Translations under genes and position numbers: made by a program | Source: Melastoma dodecandrum | Lineage: Eukaryota; Streptophyta; Magnoliopsida; Myrtales; Melastomataceae | DNA: 64,000 nt | NCBI GenBank assembly: GCA_029817715.1 | Contig: JARUPY010000290.1 | Location: forward strand, 682,001-746,000 | Direction: 5' to 3' | Shown: piece after piece, positions 54,301 through 63,981 of the stretch | How positions within the stretch are numbered: position 1 is the first letter of the stretch | Layout of the letters: every line of letters starts with the position of its first letter | Notes under the pieces: generated by a model | Databases searched by the model: none | Seen by the model: the letters and a program-made list of their open reading frames with translations, nothing else | What the model was told of the DNA's origin: nothing

Positions 54301-55448
54301 TTTCTAAGCCTATGTATGCTGCATACTCATCTGCATGATACAGCTGACTTTGCGTGTGAATAATTTTTAATTCCACCATTGGATTTTGCTGATATTTGAC
54401 AAACATGCTTATCATTAACCAGTTTACCTAATGTCCGGTTGGATCTTAAATATTTGGATTTTGTAGAAACTTAGGCTGGTTTCTTCGATTTCGAATTATT
54501 GTTTTGACTTTGAAAATGAAAGTCAACTAACCCCACTCTTATATTTTCTTTGCATGTACACTGAGTATGCAACTTCGGAAGACCCAAATTCAAACTTTTG
54601 AAGATCACACGAAGACGCGTGTATCAAACCGCGTGGTTCTACCCCGGCCTAAAAAACCGCGGGCTTGAAGACAAAGCGGCCCCAACCTTCACCAAAGGTA
54701 CAAAGGGGGGGTGCGGGCCTCCCCGAATTTTATTTTAAGCCCACTTGTAACGGATTGCGGGCCCAAGTGCATAGGCCCGCAATCACCGCCCCTTCCCCGC
54801 CCTTTTGATCTAAATAATTGTTTGTGGTTGCGTGCTTGCTTAGGCTCTAGGATTAATGTCGCATGCTTGTTTTAATCAAACCAACCTAAAGTCGGGTCCA
54901 ACCCCGTTAAAACGTCGATAAGAGTCCGTCCTACTCCCGGATCGGGCCCAACACCCGTCAATCAAAAGTTAAACTTCTTTGGACAAATCGCCACCCTTTT
55001 CGTATGTGGTAGAATATTAAGGTTAGTAAATAGGAATTCCCGAACCCAGACTCTGATTTTTCCGACTTAAAATCACATTTTTAAACTAAGTCGGTGGCGA
55101 CTCCGAACAAGTTTTCCAAAGCTAAAACAAATCCCACTACCCTTTTTTCGGAGCCATTTGGGGTGAGGTGACGGCTACTCGAGCCGCTCCTGGGCCCTCC
55201 CCGAAATTCGCGAGCGAGGCCTTAACGCAGCCTTTCGCCTGCCGCCTCCAGGGAACTGGAGACGGTTGGCGAAACGCCCCGCAGACCCGTTCGCGAATCA
55301 AGGGAAGGCCCAACCCGGAGCCCCTTTCCGCAGCGTCTGGCGTTCGAGCCGGAACGCCGACCGGATTGGGCCTCGGGGGAGCGGGCCCGGATCCTCGGGT
55401 TGCCCGAACCGCCATCGCGCGCCGCTAGGCCGGAAGGGCGTGCGCACA
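51337..55448 (+). repeat. 5' LTR of the Ogre element, about 4.1 kb
   Basis: The start is fixed by the exact end of the Tat gag similarity and the sequence TGTAGATCCCCCAAATTG; the end is CA at 55447-55448, eight bases before the PBS. The last 900 bases are GC-rich and hold a TGGCGACTCCG word at 55093 that echoes the PBS. Frames inside (for example 52440-53012) look like chance. A G9 run is near 52052-52061. No clear TATA box found. Confidence 0.75.
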
Positions 55449-55455
55449 TCCCGGA

Positions 55456-55473
55456 TGGCGACTCCACTGGGGA
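55456..55473 (+). other. Primer binding site of the Ogre element
   Basis: TGGCGACTCCACTGGGGA, the form usual in Ogre and related elements and matching a tRNA-Arg 3' end, seven bases after the LTR. Confidence 0.75.
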
Positions 55474-56136
55474 CCTCCGCATGTGGATTCCTACTGAAAG
55501 CCTTTTTACCACATGCGGAGAGGAGTTACTTGTTTGCGCATGTAATTGATTGGCTCGATGCCCTTTGTTTGATCTCCTGTTTGTGTTCGTTTATCCGCTT
55601 TCCTGGGCATATATAGGTAAATCCCTATACCCGGGATTAGGATCTTTAGGGGGTCACCGAAAGGCACGGCCTCGCTACTTCCTGCGGCTTGTAGGCTATG
55701 GACCGGGACCCGCCTCCCTTAGTCCGAGGGAGGTCTTAGAAACCTCCATCCGAGTCTAGAAATTGCTTGCCCACTACAGGTACCAGACGCCGCACGTGCA
55801 TTTGTCTGTTACTAAGTGCCTGTTACTCGTGCAGGGACAGGGCAGGTATGTTTTGTATGCAATAAACTGTGACACTAAATCTGTTCAGTTTTGCAGCGGT
55901 TTGGGTTGGTCACAGGGGGGGTTTCCAAATTCCTTTTCTCCCTTCCTTAACTCCTTTTACCGCTTTAATGCATCCATACACGTTCATAATCGTATGAATG
56001 CATTCCAATTCACGATTATTCTTGTAATATCATACATTCCATTTTTACTTGAACATGATTACATAAATCGTGTGTCGAATCATACCATACTAGGGTTAGG
56101 GATTGGAATGTTATCATCCTCGAATGATACCCTATT

Positions 56137-57333
56137 ATGCAGGAAGACCTCATGGAGCCCATCTCGCTGCGACAAAAGAATATGCCTGACGCTCATAACC
56201 TCCACCGGTGGTTGCCATTGCTGAGGCCGTCCGAGCGGGAGTTCGTGCAGTCCAAGCTCAAAGGGCTCTTCCACCTCATGCACCTGGAGCTGGATTGGGC
56301 CCTCCTACAAAATCTGGTAGCACGGTGGGACCCAGACGCCTTCGTCTTTTGCTTCGGGGACTTGAAGCTGGCGCCGCTCTACGAGGAGTACATCAACCTC
56401 GCCGAGATGCCTCACCGCACAGGGATACTGCCCCTGCCTCGGATCGACAAACCGAAGGAGTACATAGCGAAGCTTCTTCAGATATCATCGGCAAGTGTAC
56501 CTGGGCTCTTCAACTCCCAAGGGGACCTCAGCATCAAAGAGGTCGTCGATCTACAGCTCGTGCCATACAACCCGCGCATGGGAGAAGGCCAAGGATCAGC
56601 GCGAGCATTCATCCTCCTTTTCGTCGGGACGATCCTGTACCCACAGAACGAGAAGACGATCAACCGACGAGCTGTCTACATCACCAAGGCAATACTTGAA
56701 GACGCTCCTTTCCTGCCTAACCTGATCGGAGAGACCAACTTCAGCCTCACCAACATCGTGCGTGAAGCAAAGCGAGGAGTCCGCGACCACAGGATGACCT
56801 TCTGCCCATCCTTGCTGCAAGTATGGTTCTACACCCACCTCGGGATCACGGGAGAAGCCTTCACTAGGGAGCACACACCGGGGTTGCTTGCCCGCATCGT
56901 GGAGCGTGCCCGCCTGCCTGCACGCTCTTTCGTTGGAGTGGACGCTCTGTTCCGGTCTCTGGAGCCTACCGATTTCTACCAGAGAGCCCGCTGCTTCGAC
57001 ACGGATGATGCAATCACCTCCTCGACGGACGGATACTTCATTCCGATCATGGGATTCGGAGGCACCTCCTACTACGCGCCGTTCCAGGTTCGACACCAGC
57101 TAGGATTAGCTCCGAAGACCAGGGCACCCCCGCAGCAGCTCTTCCGACCACTCAGCCTTGACGACAAGGTGGTCAAGACAGCACTCCAGAGGGTGATTGC
57201 GCACATCTCCCGCACGTGGATGAATCTCACGGAGGAAATCTGCGAGCTTCCACCAGAGTCCGATGAGGAGGATCGCGCAGCCCAATCCCAGCGTTTCTGG
57301 AGGAAGCGTCATGCTCTGTGGGATCGCACCTGA
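56137..57333 (+). CDS. Ogre ORF1, upstream of gag
   Basis: 398 codons from the ATG at 56137 to TGA, no interruption. This ORF before gag is a hallmark of Ogre elements. The first half has a pattern seen in ORF1 and plant mobile-domain-like proteins (DUF7745 type): WDPDAFVFCFGDLKLAPLYE followed by EYINLAEMP near residues 66-92. Then come a KEVVDLQLVPYNP stretch and a long helical region with TILYPQNEKTINRRAVYI near residue 180. The tail is acidic (ELPPESDEEDRAAQ) and ends with a basic patch. Function is unknown. It is followed by a 300 to 440-base spacer before gag, so it has its own stop and start. Confidence 0.85.
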   Translation: MQEDLMEPISLRQKNMPDAHNLHRWLPLLRPSEREFVQSKLKGLFHLMHLELDWALLQNLVARWDPDAFVFCFGDLKLAPLYEEYINLAEMPHRTGILPLPRIDKPKEYIAKLLQISSASVPGLFNSQGDLSIKEVVDLQLVPYNPRMGEGQGSARAFILLFVGTILYPQNEKTINRRAVYITKAILEDAPFLPNLIGETNFSLTNIVREAKRGVRDHRMTFCPSLLQVWFYTHLGITGEAFTREHTPGLLARIVERARLPARSFVGVDALFRSLEPTDFYQRARCFDTDDAITSSTDGYFIPIMGFGGTSYYAPFQVRHQLGLAPKTRAPPQQLFRPLSLDDKVVKTALQRVIAHISRTWMNLTEEICELPPESDEEDRAAQSQRFWRKRHALWDRT

Positions 57334-57772
57334 CCGACGACGTCTCCATGCGACTACTGGGCCTGCGCGCCCGTTCTATCTTTCTTTTCAGTCGATTGTA
57401 TTTACCTTTTTATGACGATGTCGAACTTATTGCCTTCTATCTAATTCGTTTCCCTTCTTTCGGGGTTAAATTCGAGTGACAACAATCCAATCCCTACATT
57501 AGACATCTCATGCATCACTACATGTCATGCATCCATAGTATCATTGCTTGATGCTAATAGAATTTTCCTTTCTCCACCAAGGTACTGAGCAATTGCTCCA
57601 TACCGAAAGCGTCCCAGATACCGCACAGTCAGGGCGGTGATGGCTGAAGCTTCAGCAGGACCACCGCCAACCCCCATGATCTTGTCCCCGGCAGCGGCAG
57701 AAGAAACAGCCCCCGCTGCTGGGGTTACTGTCGCCATCCCACCGCCTGCCGCCATCGAGTTTCCCAGCTTCG

Positions 57773-60700
57773 ATGGAGGTTGACTCGCCATTCCCGATCT
57801 CTGCCTTCCCGCCGCTGCCCCAGACCATACTTGCTGCTGGGCAACCCTCCGACGGGAGAACCTCGCCATTGTACATCCCGCCATTGACTGCGTCAGTAGC
57901 ATCAACCGTGCAACCCTCGGCAGCCCAACTGACTTCAGCTCCCTTCAATCCTGCCTCGAACACGCTAGCCCAAGGCGCCAGCGATCCCTCACTGGGAGAC
58001 AAGGTGGAGTCTCTCACGGCCGAGCTCTCTTCCTTGAAGACAATGATGGCCGAACTCATCCAACGACAGCTAGCAGCCACACCTGCTCCTGCCGCTTCCC
58101 AGAACCCACATCTTCCTCCTGTCATGCCAGGACCTCAAACACCACCATATCCATCCTACCCTAGCCTAAACGCTTCTTCAAATAATTTGCCTACTTATAA
58201 CCCATCAAACACTATGCCTTCCTACAACCCGGTCATGCCCGGATCCGCTACCTCCACAAGTGTAGCATCCTTATATAACCCATACATGCGTGGGCCACCC
58301 CTTTCTCTTCCGATGCCTCAGCCTTATTTGCCTCCATACTACCTCCAGCCGACATCCCAAGGGCCAACTCCCTACCCTCCTATGACATTCGGGCCAACTC
58401 CCCACGTCCAAACAACAATACCTGGGCCAACTCCCTACCCTCAGACAACCTCTACACCTCTCCCTTTCAGAATCCCTCCACCGGTTGCTACCCCTTCAGT
58501 TCCGCATGTGGAACATGCCTTACCAAGCCCGCGAACTCGCAATGCGGCAATTGTCGATGAATTGTTCGGTGAACAACAACAAGCTAGCGCCTTCGAGATA
58601 AGGCTCGAGGCTAGGATTGCCTCAATGCAGCAGGAGGAGGCTCGCCGCATGGCAAAACTAGAAGAGCGCCTAAACGCTATCCAAGGGTATCGGGCGCACA
58701 ACTGGGAGTCTGCCAACTACCAGATCCCTCAAATACAAGTCCCGCCAAAATTCAAAATGCCCGAGTTCGAGAAGTTCCGCGGGAATGGCTGCCCGGAACT
58801 ACATTTGAAGCATTTCTGCCACAAGATGGCTGTGTATCCGGCGGACGACAAATTCCGTATCGCCATGTTTCAAGAAAGCTTAGCAGAGTCAGCATTGCAT
58901 TGGTACTACACCAAGGATGTTAGCCAATACGCGACGTTCAAAGACCTGGCCCTCGATTTCCTCAATTATTATAGCTTTAATGTGGAGATGGCGCCTACGA
59001 TCTCGGATCTGCGGAAATTGAGGAGATACCGCGCCGAGGACGTTAAGCAATTTGCGTACCGGTTCAGGCACATTGCGTCTCAAATCAAACCGACGCTTAC
59101 GGAGAGGGAGCTCATTGATGAATTCCTCCAGCTGCTTCCACGTGAGTACATGCCCTACATGATCGGGCAGACATTCTCTACCTTCGCTCAAGTAGTCATC
59201 AATGCAGACAAGCTTGACGGGGTAAATCGAGAGGGGCTAATCCCTTCCCCTTCAGCCAAACCGGCAGTGAAGCCCAGGCCCAAGGAGCTGATTGCGACTG
59301 CTGAGCAGAACAGGCAGTCGATGAGGGCAATACCACCCCCAACCTCGTACGCGCCAAGGACGTATGTTGCTGCGGCGCTTAGACCTCCAGCCCCGGTTGC
59401 GACTCGCTTTAGACCCCCTGTCAACATGGCGGGGCAACAGCAGCCAAGGCCTGCACAACCAGAGCGCCCCCGGCGTAGACTCGAGGACTTGACTCCAACA
59501 CCAGATCCATTGGATGTCATGTTCACCCGCTTAAGGGATATGGGCTTTATCAAGCCCGTGGAAGCCAAGGCCACCAACCCTTCATCTTTCGGCTATAACC
59601 CCAAGGCGGTCTGCCAGTATCATTCTGGAGCAATGGGGCACGACACCAAAGATTGTATTGCTCTGAAGTTCAAAATTCAAAATCTGCTAGATGAGGGAGC
59701 CATCACATTTTCTGCACCTGCGGCTGCCCCGAATGTTAAGAGCAATCCTCTTCCGGAGCACGTAAATTACATTGGGGCAAATTCCTTCTCCGTTTTGACC
59801 GAACAGGAAGAAGAGGTAAACATGTATGAATACGACTATGCACAACCAAGGAGTGTCAACGTCGTAAACGCCGGTCGTGGTCGAGGCCGAGGTCGAGGAA
59901 GAGGTCGAGGACCCCAGATTAGCAGGAAAGCTCAGCCCACGGTCATGCCTGATGGGTTTACATTGGTTCCTCCTCGGCGGCCAAGGACGCCGTACGTCTA
60001 TGTTTCGTTGGGATCTGCACAACCTGAAGCGTGTCAGACAGAATCATCGCCTGCAACGGAACCAAGGATTCCGGTCGTGATGGGACCCACCTGCACGTCT
60101 CTCAGCTCAGAAGTGGAATTGATCACCCGCTCCGGAAGAGTGGTGCCAGCTCCTGAAGCCTCATCCCCAGCCGAATCTTCAAAGCCCAAGGCGCCTTCAA
60201 ACGAGCAAATCCGCAAGGTGATTTACACGGTGAAGGGAAGCGACTACGATATAGTCGAGCAGCTCCGAAAACAACCAGCCCAGATTTCCTTGTTCGACCT
60301 CATCCACTCCTCTGACAAGCACAGGGAGATGTTAGAGAAGTTTCTAGCCGAGGTACATGTGCCAGAGCAGGTTGAAGTCGCCGCATTGGATGCGTACATG
60401 AGTAGCATGCTGGCGAACAATGTAATTAACTTCTCAGAAGATGATCTACCGGAGCAGGGGCAGAATCACAACAATGCTCTCTTCATCACGCTCCAGTGTC
60501 GTGAAACCACCATCTCCAAGGTCCTCATCGATGGCGGATCTGGGGTCAACATCATTCCGTTGGCTGTAGCTCAAAAACTCGGCATCAGTATGGAGAAACT
60601 CCCACAGTCTAGTCTGACTATTCGGGCTTTCGATGGCGCAAAACGTCAGGCTTATGGAGAAGTCACGCTGGAAGTTAAAATTGGGCCGACGCTTTTCTCC

Positions 60701-61624
60701 ACTCAGTTCCAAGTCCTCGAGACTGCGGGGTCCTTCAACATGCTGCTGGGACGCCCTTGGATTCATCAGGCTGGAGCAGTTCCATCGACGCTTCACCAGA
60801 TGGTTAAATTTTCTTCAGACGGCAAGCTCATCACAGTTAGAGGAGAACACTCAATGGAGCTTTGCCATGAAATCGACATGCCATACGTTGGAGAGCCAAC
60901 TGAGGAACCATCAACAGTTCAAACACTGGAAATGGTGAATATGGTCAGACATGACTATAGGTCGGATCCCTTGATGACATGGGGCAACATCAGCGCTGCA
61001 AAGGAGTTCCTCCGACATGGTTATCAACCGGGCCAAGGACTCGGAATCAGAGGACAAGGAATGATTTATCCGATCACTATCCCAGCTCCAGCAGGGACTA
61101 CTGGACTCGGATTCACGGCCAAGATGTGGCGCAAACGGGGCAATCGCACCAACAGCAAGTCGGCTATCCATTTCGTTCGTTCATCTGCGGCGACAATGGA
61201 GGGTGAAATACTATCGGAGAAGCTGGAGAACGTGAAGATCCAGAGTGACGAGGAGGTCAACGGCGAGCGGACGATCGTTGAACATGTCAATATCATCCAA
61301 GTGAATTTGGGGCAAGGTCATAGGCGTCGACATCGCAGACGGGCTCGTTTCATACCTTATGACTTCGCCATTCCCTGGGATCAAATACCGGCGTATGTTC
61401 AGCAAGCCCGAGCACCGCCTTTTCGAGCTCCACGGGTGCCAATCCCGCCTAAGACCCCTCCAAGGGTTGAAGCGCCCCCAAACAGGCATGCAGATTCCCC
61501 TACTACGAGCGAAGAAGTGGAGGGAAAACAGGATGAGAAGGCAAGGACACAAGAGTCCGAGGAAGAAGTCTGTATGATGGAAGCGTCGATCCCGGCCGAG
61601 CCAGACATGCCTCTCGACGGGTGA
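57773..61624 (+). CDS. Ogre gag-protease polyprotein
   Basis: 1283 codons. The N-terminus is Pro/Ser/Thr-rich with repeated GPTPYP units (about residues 195-225). A coiled-coil stretch lies near 265-305. The retrotransposon gag domain (residues about 322-480) has KFKMPEFEKFRGNGCPELHL and LAESALHWYYTKDV. A CQYHSGAMGHDTKDC cluster is near 613-628, and an RG run (GRGRGRGRGRGRG) near 700-713. The retropepsin LIDGGSGVNIIPL is near 917-930 with MLLGRPWIHQAG near 988, then a G-patch-like motif (GYQPGQGLGIRGQG) near 1083. The 3' end runs into the putative intron at 61621. An ATG at 57640 opens a 47-codon frame that overlaps the start by a +1 shift, so the true N-terminus may be there with a one-base indel. 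Confidence 0.9.
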   Translation: MEVDSPFPISAFPPLPQTILAAGQPSDGRTSPLYIPPLTASVASTVQPSAAQLTSAPFNPASNTLAQGASDPSLGDKVESLTAELSSLKTMMAELIQRQLAATPAPAASQNPHLPPVMPGPQTPPYPSYPSLNASSNNLPTYNPSNTMPSYNPVMPGSATSTSVASLYNPYMRGPPLSLPMPQPYLPPYYLQPTSQGPTPYPPMTFGPTPHVQTTIPGPTPYPQTTSTPLPFRIPPPVATPSVPHVEHALPSPRTRNAAIVDELFGEQQQASAFEIRLEARIASMQQEEARRMAKLEERLNAIQGYRAHNWESANYQIPQIQVPPKFKMPEFEKFRGNGCPELHLKHFCHKMAVYPADDKFRIAMFQESLAESALHWYYTKDVSQYATFKDLALDFLNYYSFNVEMAPTISDLRKLRRYRAEDVKQFAYRFRHIASQIKPTLTERELIDEFLQLLPREYMPYMIGQTFSTFAQVVINADKLDGVNREGLIPSPSAKPAVKPRPKELIATAEQNRQSMRAIPPPTSYAPRTYVAAALRPPAPVATRFRPPVNMAGQQQPRPAQPERPRRRLEDLTPTPDPLDVMFTRLRDMGFIKPVEAKATNPSSFGYNPKAVCQYHSGAMGHDTKDCIALKFKIQNLLDEGAITFSAPAAAPNVKSNPLPEHVNYIGANSFSVLTEQEEEVNMYEYDYAQPRSVNVVNAGRGRGRGRGRGRGPQISRKAQPTVMPDGFTLVPPRRPRTPYVYVSLGSAQPEACQTESSPATEPRIPVVMGPTCTSLSSEVELITRSGRVVPAPEASSPAESSKPKAPSNEQIRKVIYTVKGSDYDIVEQLRKQPAQISLFDLIHSSDKHREMLEKFLAEVHVPEQVEVAALDAYMSSMLANNVINFSEDDLPEQGQNHNNALFITLQCRETTISKVLIDGGSGVNIIPLAVAQKLGISMEKLPQSSLTIRAFDGAKRQAYGEVTLEVKIGPTLFSTQFQVLETAGSFNMLLGRPWIHQAGAVPSTLHQMVKFSSDGKLITVRGEHSMELCHEIDMPYVGEPTEEPSTVQTLEMVNMVRHDYRSDPLMTWGNISAAKEFLRHGYQPGQGLGIRGQGMIYPITIPAPAGTTGLGFTAKMWRKRGNRTNSKSAIHFVRSSAATMEGEILSEKLENVKIQSDEEVNGERTIVEHVNIIQVNLGQGHRRRHRRRARFIPYDFAIPWDQIPAYVQQARAPPFRAPRVPIPPKTPPRVEAPPNRHADSPTTSEEVEGKQDEKARTQESEEEVCMMEASIPAEPDMPLDG

Positions 61625-61934
61625 AACTTTCCATCTTTACTTTTCTGCACTTAGATAGATAGAGTCTAGAATAGGTCACCTTGCTACATTCTGGTCGCGG
61701 ACTAGCAAGGTTGTCTATATGTAACGCGACCCCTAGGCAATACCTAGGGTGTTTATGGGATCGGGCCGCTGATGATCAGGGCGAATCCGAGGAAACAACG
61801 AGGGACCCGCTGAGTCCTGATCCCACAACATTTTCTCTTGGTCAAAAGCGCATGCCTTGTTATGAATTGTCGCATGAAACAATATTGCAAATAATTCATT
61901 TGAATACATCACTTTAATTTCTTCTCCTTTTCAG
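61621..61934 (+). other. Putative Ogre intron between protease and RT
   Basis: 314 bases from GT (gacgg|GTGAAA) to AG (ctccttttcAG|gaacgg) with a pyrimidine-rich tract before the AG. Taking it out fuses gag-pro and pol in one frame; the frame stays open across the junction until a single TAG at 62071. Inside the segment all three frames have stops. A spliced intron at this site is known for Ogre elements, where it controls how much Pol is made. Confidence 0.75.
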
Positions 61935-63981
61935 GAACGGCGCTTCGGGAATACCCGGAAACACCCTGGAACAAGACGGAGAAGCAGTGGATGATCCCAA
62001 GTCCATGGAAGGATACTATGGCTTGGAACAAGGTCTTCAACGACATGAAGAACCGAAGGACATCACACTATAGAAGCCGATTTCAATTAACATCGGAACT
62101 CAAGATGATCCCAAGGAGTTGTTCATCGGCGCAGATTTGTCAAAGGATGAAACTGAAGACATTGTCAACCTGCTAAAGGAATTCTCTGACGTCTTTGCTT
62201 GGTCATACACGGACATGCCAGGATTAGATTCAGAGATTGTGGAGCACAAGATCCCTACAGATCCGTCAATTCATCCTATAAAGCAGAAGCAACGCCGGTA
62301 CAAACCCGAACTAGCCCTTGCAATCAAGGAAGAAGTGGATAAGCTGCTGAAGGTCAACTTTATCGAAGTGTGTACCTATCCTCAATGGGTCGCCAACATA
62401 GTCCCTGTCATCAAGAAGAACGGAAAGGTCCGAGTCTGCGTCGACTATCGCGACCTCAACAAAGCAAGTCCCAAGGACGACTTTCCACTCCCGCACATCG
62501 ATCTACTAGTGGACAACACCGCTGGATACAACAGATTCTCTTTCATGGACGGATTCTCCGGTTACAATCAGATTCGAATGGCTGAAGAAGACAAAGAAAA
62601 GACGACCTTCACAACGCCCTGGGGCACATTTTGTTACAGGGTCATGCCCTTCGGGCTCAAGAATGCCGGGGCAACCTACCAACGTGCTATGGTGGTCCTT
62701 TTTCACGACATGATGCATCGCGAGATTGAAGTCTACGTTGACGACATGATCGCCAAGTCAAAAGAAGATGAAAGCCACACAGTCATTCTCCGAAAGCTAT
62801 TCGAACGGCTTCGCAAGTACAAGTTGCGCCTCAACCCCGCCAAATGCGTATTTGGAGCGACATCAGGCAAACTTCTTGGTTTCGTTGTCAGTAACAAAGG
62901 CATTGAGATTGATCCTGATAAAATCGAAGCAATTCGTGATCTCCCAGCTCCAAGGTCAGTCAAGGAGATCCGCGGCTTCATGGGTCATGTTAACTACATC
63001 GGACGGTTCATTTCTAACCTAGCCGACACGTGCAAACCCCTATTCAAGAAACTGAGGAAGGACGTCAAGTTCGAGTGGGATGATGATTGTAAAGTTGCAT
63101 TCGAACAGATTAAAACATATTTGACAGAACCACCAGTTCTCATCCCGCCAAAGCCGGGGCATCCTCTCACACTTTACCTCACAGTTAGAGAGGAATCATT
63201 TGGAGCCATGCTTGCCCAACAGTTACCAGACGCCAAGGAGCATGCAATCTACTACCTCAGCAAGAAGTTCACAGACTGCGAGTCTCGGTACACCACTTCC
63301 GAGCGTACATGTTGTGCACTCATTTGGGTCCTCCACCGACTCCGACAGTATACTCTGCACTACGAGATCCTGTTAGTGTCCGAGAATGATCCACTCAAAT
63401 ATCTCTTCGACAAGCCAACATTGATGGGAAGAGTCTCTAAGTGGCAATTACAACTTGCCGAATTCGACATTCGACTTCACTCCACGAAGTCAGTGAAGGG
63501 GAGAACGATCGCTGATCATATCGCCGAATATCCAGGAACAGATAATTCATCTCTGGAAATCGAACTGCCGGACGAGAACATCCTACTCATGGAACAAGAA
63601 CCAAGATGGAAGATGTACTTTGATGGTGCAATTAACTCCTCAGGATTAGGGATAGGAGCTGTTGTAATCTCCCCAGATGGACAGTATTACCCAACAGCGG
63701 CCAAGGTCACCTTTCCCTGTACGAACAACATAGTCGAGTATGAAGCATGCATCCTCGGCCTACTTCGCGCACTCGACATGCGGGTTAAACTCCTCGACGT
63801 TCATGGAGATTCGGCACTCATCATCTCCCAAACAAACGGAGCATGGCGCACTCGAGACCCAAAGCTCATTCCATATCAGGATTATCTACAAACACTAATC
63901 CAACAATTCACTGACATTGAATTCAATTATCTCCCGCGAACTAATAACCGATTTGCTGATGCTCTTGCAGTGCTCGCATAA
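61935..63981 (+). CDS. pol: Ogre pol: RT, RNase H, archaeal-type RNase H (integrase outside window)
   Basis: In frame with gag-pro if the intron is removed, with a TAG at 62071 and then an open frame from 62119 (a TTG, so not a real start) to TAA at 63979. RT has DCKSP-like DMPGLDSEIVEHKIP, KKNGKVRVCVDYRDLNKASP, FSFMDGFSGYNQI, MPFGLKNAGATYQRAM and the catalytic box YVDDMIAKS near 62734. Ty3 RNase H follows (LYLTVREESFGAMLAQ, IYYLSKKFTDCESRYT), then the archaeal-type RNase H from MYFDGAINSSGLGIGAV (63612) to NRFADALAVLA. The TAA stands where Ogre proteins normally continue to integrase with ADALATLAS-type sequence, so it looks like a Ser codon mutation. Confidence 0.9.

Noticed and set aside
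55137..55616. Frames on both strands near the end of the Ogre LTR
   Set aside because: High GC content makes stops rare in all frames; they cross the LTR edge and the PBS.
57525..58125. Minus-strand frames opposite the start of Ogre gag
   Set aside because: Shadows of the GC-rich gag coding strand, low-complexity Gly/Ala/Ser.
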